Below are positions 60,714-64,000 of a stretch of DNA of 64,000 nucleotides, one piece after another. Source of the stretch: Skermanella rosea (GTDB lineage Bacteria; Pseudomonadota; Alphaproteobacteria; Azospirillales; Azospirillaceae); NCBI RefSeq assembly GCF_016806835.2, contig NZ_CP086111.1:3403471-3467470 (forward strand), in the 5' to 3' direction. How positions within the stretch are numbered: the first letter of the stretch is position 1; each line of letters begins with the position of its first letter. A model generated the notes under the pieces. That model was not told the DNA's origin and ran no database searches. It saw only the letters and a list, made by a program, of their open reading frames with translations. Both the position numbers and the translations under genes were made by a program.

Positions 60714-61691
60714 ATGCACTCCCGCCTGATCCGCCGGCACGACCATTTCTTCAAACGGTTGCTGGAGCAGCCCGGCACGGCCGGGGCGCTGCTCCGGGAG
60801 CGGCTTCCGCCCGAGATCGCGAAGCTGCTGGGTCCCGATGAGCCGGTGCTGGTGCAGGGCTCCTTCGTGGATCGGGAACTTCGGGAATATCGGACGGACC
60901 GGCTCTACCGCGTACGCCTGCGGGACGGACGCGAGGCCTATCTCTATGTCCTGATCGAGCATAAGGCCGCCCCCGACCCGCGGGTCGGCCTTCAGCTTCT
61001 CGGCTATATGACGCAGTTCTGGCTGTCGTGGGACAAGGGGGAGGGAAAGGCGAAGGACGGCAAGCTACGGCCGCTGCCGCTGCTGTTCCCCCTGGTGGTC
61101 TATCACGGCGCGGCGGAGTGGGGCGTACCCCTGTCCTTCGCGGAGGCTGTCGATCTCGATGACGAGACGCTACGGCCCTATCTCTTGGATTTCCGCTACT
61201 CTCTCACCGACCTCGGAAGGATCGACGATGCCGGGCTGTCACGGCAGAAGGAACTCCGGATCGGGCTTCTTCTGCTGAAGCATGGCGGCCGGGGCGGCGA
61301 CCTGCGCCAGATCCTGGTCGAGGTCGGTCGCGCCGCAGCGGCCCTGAGCACCGATGACTTGGTGACCCTGGTACGCTACATTGTTTCCGAGCCCAATGAG
61401 GTCGAGGCTGCGATGCTTCGGGACCTGCTGAGGGAGATCGTACCCGGTCAGGAGGCAAGGATCATGTCGATCGCGGCGGAACAGTGGAAAGCCGAGGGCA
61501 TGGCTCGGGGTAGGGCTGAAGGCAAAGCGGAAATCCTGCTGCGCTTGCTGCGACGGCGCTTCGGCGAAATACCCCAATCGACCTTCGACACGGTCCATAC
61601 CGCCTCCGACGACGAACTGACGGCATGGGCGGAGAACATCCTAGATGCGTCGAGCCTGGATGCGGTCTTCCATCCGTCCAGGGCGAACTGA
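60714..61691 (+). CDS. Rpn-family putative recombination-promoting nuclease (PD-(D/E)XK)
   Basis: 325 residues from ATG 60714 (TTG 60702 possible). HDHFFKRLLEQPGTAGALL opens the domain, as in Rpn/YhgA-like proteins. Catalytic residues are Asp62 (EYRTDRLY) and Glu82-x-Lys84 in VLIEHKAAPD. The C-terminal WKAEGMARGRAEGKAEILLRLL helix with repeated Glu/Gly/Arg is also characteristic. Such nucleases cut DNA and may promote recombination or act in defence or mobile contexts; no transposon ends are visible. Stand-alone gene with about 120 bases upstream and no clear ribosome site. Confidence 0.85.
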   Translation: MHSRLIRRHDHFFKRLLEQPGTAGALLRERLPPEIAKLLGPDEPVLVQGSFVDRELREYRTDRLYRVRLRDGREAYLYVLIEHKAAPDPRVGLQLLGYMTQFWLSWDKGEGKAKDGKLRPLPLLFPLVVYHGAAEWGVPLSFAEAVDLDDETLRPYLLDFRYSLTDLGRIDDAGLSRQKELRIGLLLLKHGGRGGDLRQILVEVGRAAAALSTDDLVTLVRYIVSEPNEVEAAMLRDLLREIVPGQEARIMSIAAEQWKAEGMARGRAEGKAEILLRLLRRRFGEIPQSTFDTVHTASDDELTAWAENILDASSLDAVFHPSRAN

Positions 61692-61713
61692 CGGCGTCGT
61701 CGAGGGGCGGCCG

Positions 61714-62748
61714 TCAGGCGAACCGGTAGATCGTGGTCGAACGGAAGGCATCGCCGGGGTCCAGGCGCGCCGACGGAAAATGCGGATGGTTGGGCGAATC
61801 CGGGAAATGCTGGGTTTCCAGGCACAGCGCGTCGCCCTGGCGGTAGATCTTCCCGGCGGCGCCGATCAGGGTGCCGTCGAGATAGTTGCCGCTGTAGAAT
61901 TGGACGCCGGGCTCGGTCGTCAGCACCTCCATCACCCGCCCCGACACCGGGTCGCGCACCCGGGCAGCGAGCGTCAGGTCACCGGGCGAAGGCTTGTCCA
62001 GCACGTAGTTGTGATCGTAGCCGCGGGTGATCGCCAATTGCGGATGACCGTCGCGCAGGCGGGCGCCGATCGTCATCGGACGGGTGAAGTCGAACGGCGT
62101 TCCCGCTACCGGCTCGATGGCGCCGGTCGGGATCGAGGTCGGGTCGACCGGCGTATAGTGCGAGGCGTTCAGATAGACCTCGTGCCCCTCGACGTTGCCG
62201 GAGCCGTCGCCCGTCAGGTTGAAGAAGCTGTGGTTGGTCAGGTTCACCACGGTCGGCCGGTCGGTGATCGCGTGATAGTCGATCCGCAGCGCGTTGTCGT
62301 CGCCCAGCGTGTAAGTGACGGTCACGTCGAGGGTGCCGGGATAGCCTTCCTCCCCGTGCGCGCTCCGGTATGACAGGGCGAGCGCGCCGTCCCCGGCACG
62401 CTCGGCCCGCCAGATCCGGGTGTTGAAGCCGCCCGGGCCGCCATGAAGGGCATTGGGACCGTTGTTGGCGGCGAGCGTGAAATCCTCGCCGTCCAGGGTG
62501 AACCGGCCCTTCGCGATCCGATTGGCGTAACGCCCGATGATGGCGCCGAAGTAGCGGCCGGGCTCCGTGTAGTCCTCCAGCCGGTCGAAGCCCAGCACGA
62601 CGTTGGCGATGCGGCCCGCGGAGTCCGGAACGTGAAGCGCCTTGACGACGCCGCCATAGGTCAGGATCTCCACCGCCATTCCGCTGTCGTTCGCCAGCGT
62701 GTGGAGGTCGACGCCCTCGCCGAACGGCCGTTTCTCTTGCCTTGCCAT
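61714..62748 (-). CDS. galM: aldose 1-epimerase (galactose mutarotase)
   Basis: 344 residues, standard GalM length. IIGRYANRIAKGRFTLDG, the NHSFFNLTGDG segment with catalytic His, RGYDHNYVL and the C-terminal LCLETQHFPDSPNHPHFPS with catalytic Glu are all diagnostic. It interconverts alpha and beta anomers of aldohexoses. It is eight bases downstream of the glycerate kinase gene, so they are cotranscribed. Confidence 0.94.
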   Translation of the reverse strand: MARQEKRPFGEGVDLHTLANDSGMAVEILTYGGVVKALHVPDSAGRIANVVLGFDRLEDYTEPGRYFGAIIGRYANRIAKGRFTLDGEDFTLAANNGPNALHGGPGGFNTRIWRAERAGDGALALSYRSAHGEEGYPGTLDVTVTYTLGDDNALRIDYHAITDRPTVVNLTNHSFFNLTGDGSGNVEGHEVYLNASHYTPVDPTSIPTGAIEPVAGTPFDFTRPMTIGARLRDGHPQLAITRGYDHNYVLDKPSPGDLTLAARVRDPVSGRVMEVLTTEPGVQFYSGNYLDGTLIGAAGKIYRQGDALCLETQHFPDSPNHPHFPSARLDPGDAFRSTTIYRFA

Positions 62749-62756
62749 GCCGCCCC

Positions 62757-64000
62757 CTACTCCGCCGGATCGATCAGGATCGCGCGGAAGTCGTTGACGT
62801 TGGTCAGGGTCGGTCCGGTGATGACCTGGTCGCCCAGCGCCTCGAAGAAGGTGTGGCCGTCGTTGTCGGCCAGCTTCGCCTTCGCGTTCATGCCGCGCTC
62901 GGCGGCGCGGCGCAGGGTGTCGGGAGTGATGATGGCGCCGGCCACCTCCTCCGCCCCGTCGATACCGTCGGTATCGCCGGCGATGCCCCAGATCCCCTTG
63001 GCGCCGTTGAGGGCGACGGCGGTGGAAAGCAGGAACTCGACGTTGCGCCCGCCCTTCCCTTCGCCCCGTACAGTCACCGTCGTCTCGCCGCCCGACAGCA
63101 GGACGCAGGGCGCCGGCAGCGGGTGGCCGTGGGTCGCGGCGGAGAGCGCGATGCCTGCCATGATCTTGCCGACCTCCGTCGCCTCCCCTTCCAGCGCGTC
63201 GCCCAGCAGCAACGGGGTTACGCCTGCCTTGCGGGCCACCTCCGCGGCGGCTTCGAGGGAGAACTGCGGCGTCGCGATCATCACGTTGGTGACATTGGCG
63301 AGGCGCGGATCGCCGGGTTTCGGCGTCTCGTCCTCGCCCCGGTCCAGGTGGCGCTGCACCGCGTCCGACGGCGTGATGTTGTAACGCCGGAGCACGGCGC
63401 GGGCATCGTCGAAGGTGGACGGGTCGGGCACCGTGGGGCCGGAGGCGATGACCGAGGGATCGTCGCCGGGCACGTCGGAGATCAGCAGGCTGACCACCTT
63501 GGCGGGATGGGCCGCCGCACCCAGCCGCCCGCCCTTGATCGCGGAGAGGTGCTTGCGGACGGCGTTCATCTGCCCGATATCGGCGCCGGAGGCGAGCAGC
63601 GCCTTGTTGACGGCCTGCTTGTCCTCCAGCGTCAGGCCCGGCGCAGGCAGCGCCAGCAGGGCCGACCCGCCGCCGGAGATCAGGAACAGCACCAGGTCGT
63701 CAGGCCCCGCCCCTTCCGCCAGCTCCAGCACGCGCGCGGCGGCGGCGTGGCCGGCCGCGTCGGGAACGGGGTGGGACGCCTCGACGATCTCGATCTGGCG
63801 GCACGGCACGGCATGCCCGTAGCGCGTGATCACCAGCCCTTCGACGGGTCCCGGCCAATGGTCCTCGACCGCCTTCGCCATGGCGGCGGAAGCCTTGCCG
63901 GCTCCCAGCACGATCGTGCGGCCCTTGGGCGGCGGCGGGAGATGCCGCGGCACGACCTTCTCCGGCAATGCCGCCTCGACCGCGGCATCGAACATCGCCC
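62757..64000 (-). CDS. glycerate kinase / hydroxypyruvate reductase-like (MOFRL family), N-terminus cut by window end
   Basis: At least 412 residues in view; the family is about 420-430 and the codon before MFDAAVEAAL is open, so the true start may lie just past the window end. GAGKASAAMAKAVEDHW, LISGGGSALLALPAPG, ISDVPGDDPSVIASGP and LSGGETTVTVRG are the family segments. These enzymes are ATP-dependent glycerate 2-kinases, often annotated as hydroxypyruvate reductases (TtuD/GckA). It would act in glycerate, glyoxylate or tartrate catabolism. Cotranscribed with galM. Confidence 0.9.
   Translation of the reverse strand, partial: AMFDAAVEAALPEKVVPRHLPPPPKGRTIVLGAGKASAAMAKAVEDHWPGPVEGLVITRYGHAVPCRQIEIVEASHPVPDAAGHAAAARVLELAEGAGPDDLVLFLISGGGSALLALPAPGLTLEDKQAVNKALLASGADIGQMNAVRKHLSAIKGGRLGAAAHPAKVVSLLISDVPGDDPSVIASGPTVPDPSTFDDARAVLRRYNITPSDAVQRHLDRGEDETPKPGDPRLANVTNVMIATPQFSLEAAAEVARKAGVTPLLLGDALEGEATEVGKIMAGIALSAATHGHPLPAPCVLLSGGETTVTVRGEGKGGRNVEFLLSTAVALNGAKGIWGIAGDTDGIDGAEEVAGAIITPDTLRRAAERGMNAKAKLADNDGHTFFEALGDQVITGPTLTNVNDFRAILIDPAE

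Overview
The window is a GC-rich, gene-dense bacterial chromosome segment with no rRNA, tRNA, CRISPR array, insertion sequence or prophage that I could see. Its content suggests a free-living aerobic alphaproteobacterium, probably of the Rhodospirillales/Azospirillaceae kind (Skermanella- or Azospirillum-like). The clues are the HisKA_2 and hybrid kinases, the respiratory Tat-exported formate dehydrogenase with its small Tat-signal companion, the liu leucine-degradation operon, the RTX and beta-helix secreted proteins, and frequent GTG/TTG starts behind good Shine-Dalgarno sequences. The genus is inference only.

Layout. 1-0.6 kb: end of a PQQ-type sugar dehydrogenase. 1.1-11.3 kb (minus): a leucine-use block in which isovaleryl-CoA dehydrogenase, both methylcrotonyl-CoA carboxylase subunits and methylglutaconyl-CoA hydratase are followed by a complete branched-chain amino acid ABC transporter (binding protein, LivH, LivM, LivG, LivF). 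A divergent TetR regulator sits at 11.5 kb with a candidate operator. 12.1-14.6 kb: an acyl-CoA synthetase and kdsA. 14.6-19.4 kb: five genes I cannot assign, including two clear paralogues flanking an AT-rich divergent promoter region. This is the best candidate for an undescribed system. 19.6-23.4 kb: a YedY-like periplasmic protein, a hybrid histidine kinase and an HD-GYP response regulator. 24-28.8 kb: formate dehydrogenase operon. 29-32.1 kb: small secreted protein, TerB-like protein, and a receiver plus HisKA_2 kinase pair.

32.1-38.4 kb: DinG-type helicase, MtgA transglycosylase, a cytochrome P450 and several small unknowns. 38.5-42 kb: TetR and MFS transporter (divergent), then a MaoC-like dehydratase and an SMP-30 lactonase. 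42.2-43.4 and 50.7-51.8 kb: two membrane fatty acid desaturases, each behind an intergenic region rich in palindromes. 43.5-46.6 kb: a receiver/FIST/histidine-kinase operon that resembles NosP-type sensing modules. 47.4-50.4 kb: ribbon-helix-helix protein, glyoxalase I, and a two-subunit GMC dehydrogenase without its cytochrome. 51.8-56 kb: a divergent pair of beta-helix proteins, one with RTX repeats. 56.2-64 kb: DUF882 peptidase-like protein, Kbp-like BON-LysM protein, quinone oxidoreductase with divergent LysR, a second RTX protein, an Rpn-family nuclease, and aldose 1-epimerase with glycerate kinase (cut by the window end).

Functionally, the region joins catabolic modules (leucine, formate, sugars and sugar acids) with four phosphorelay or two-component modules, lipid desaturation and exported calcium-binding proteins. 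Starts were chosen from Shine-Dalgarno position, domain boundaries and operon overlaps, and several differ from the longest open frame. All family assignments are by reading the protein sequence; no database search was run.
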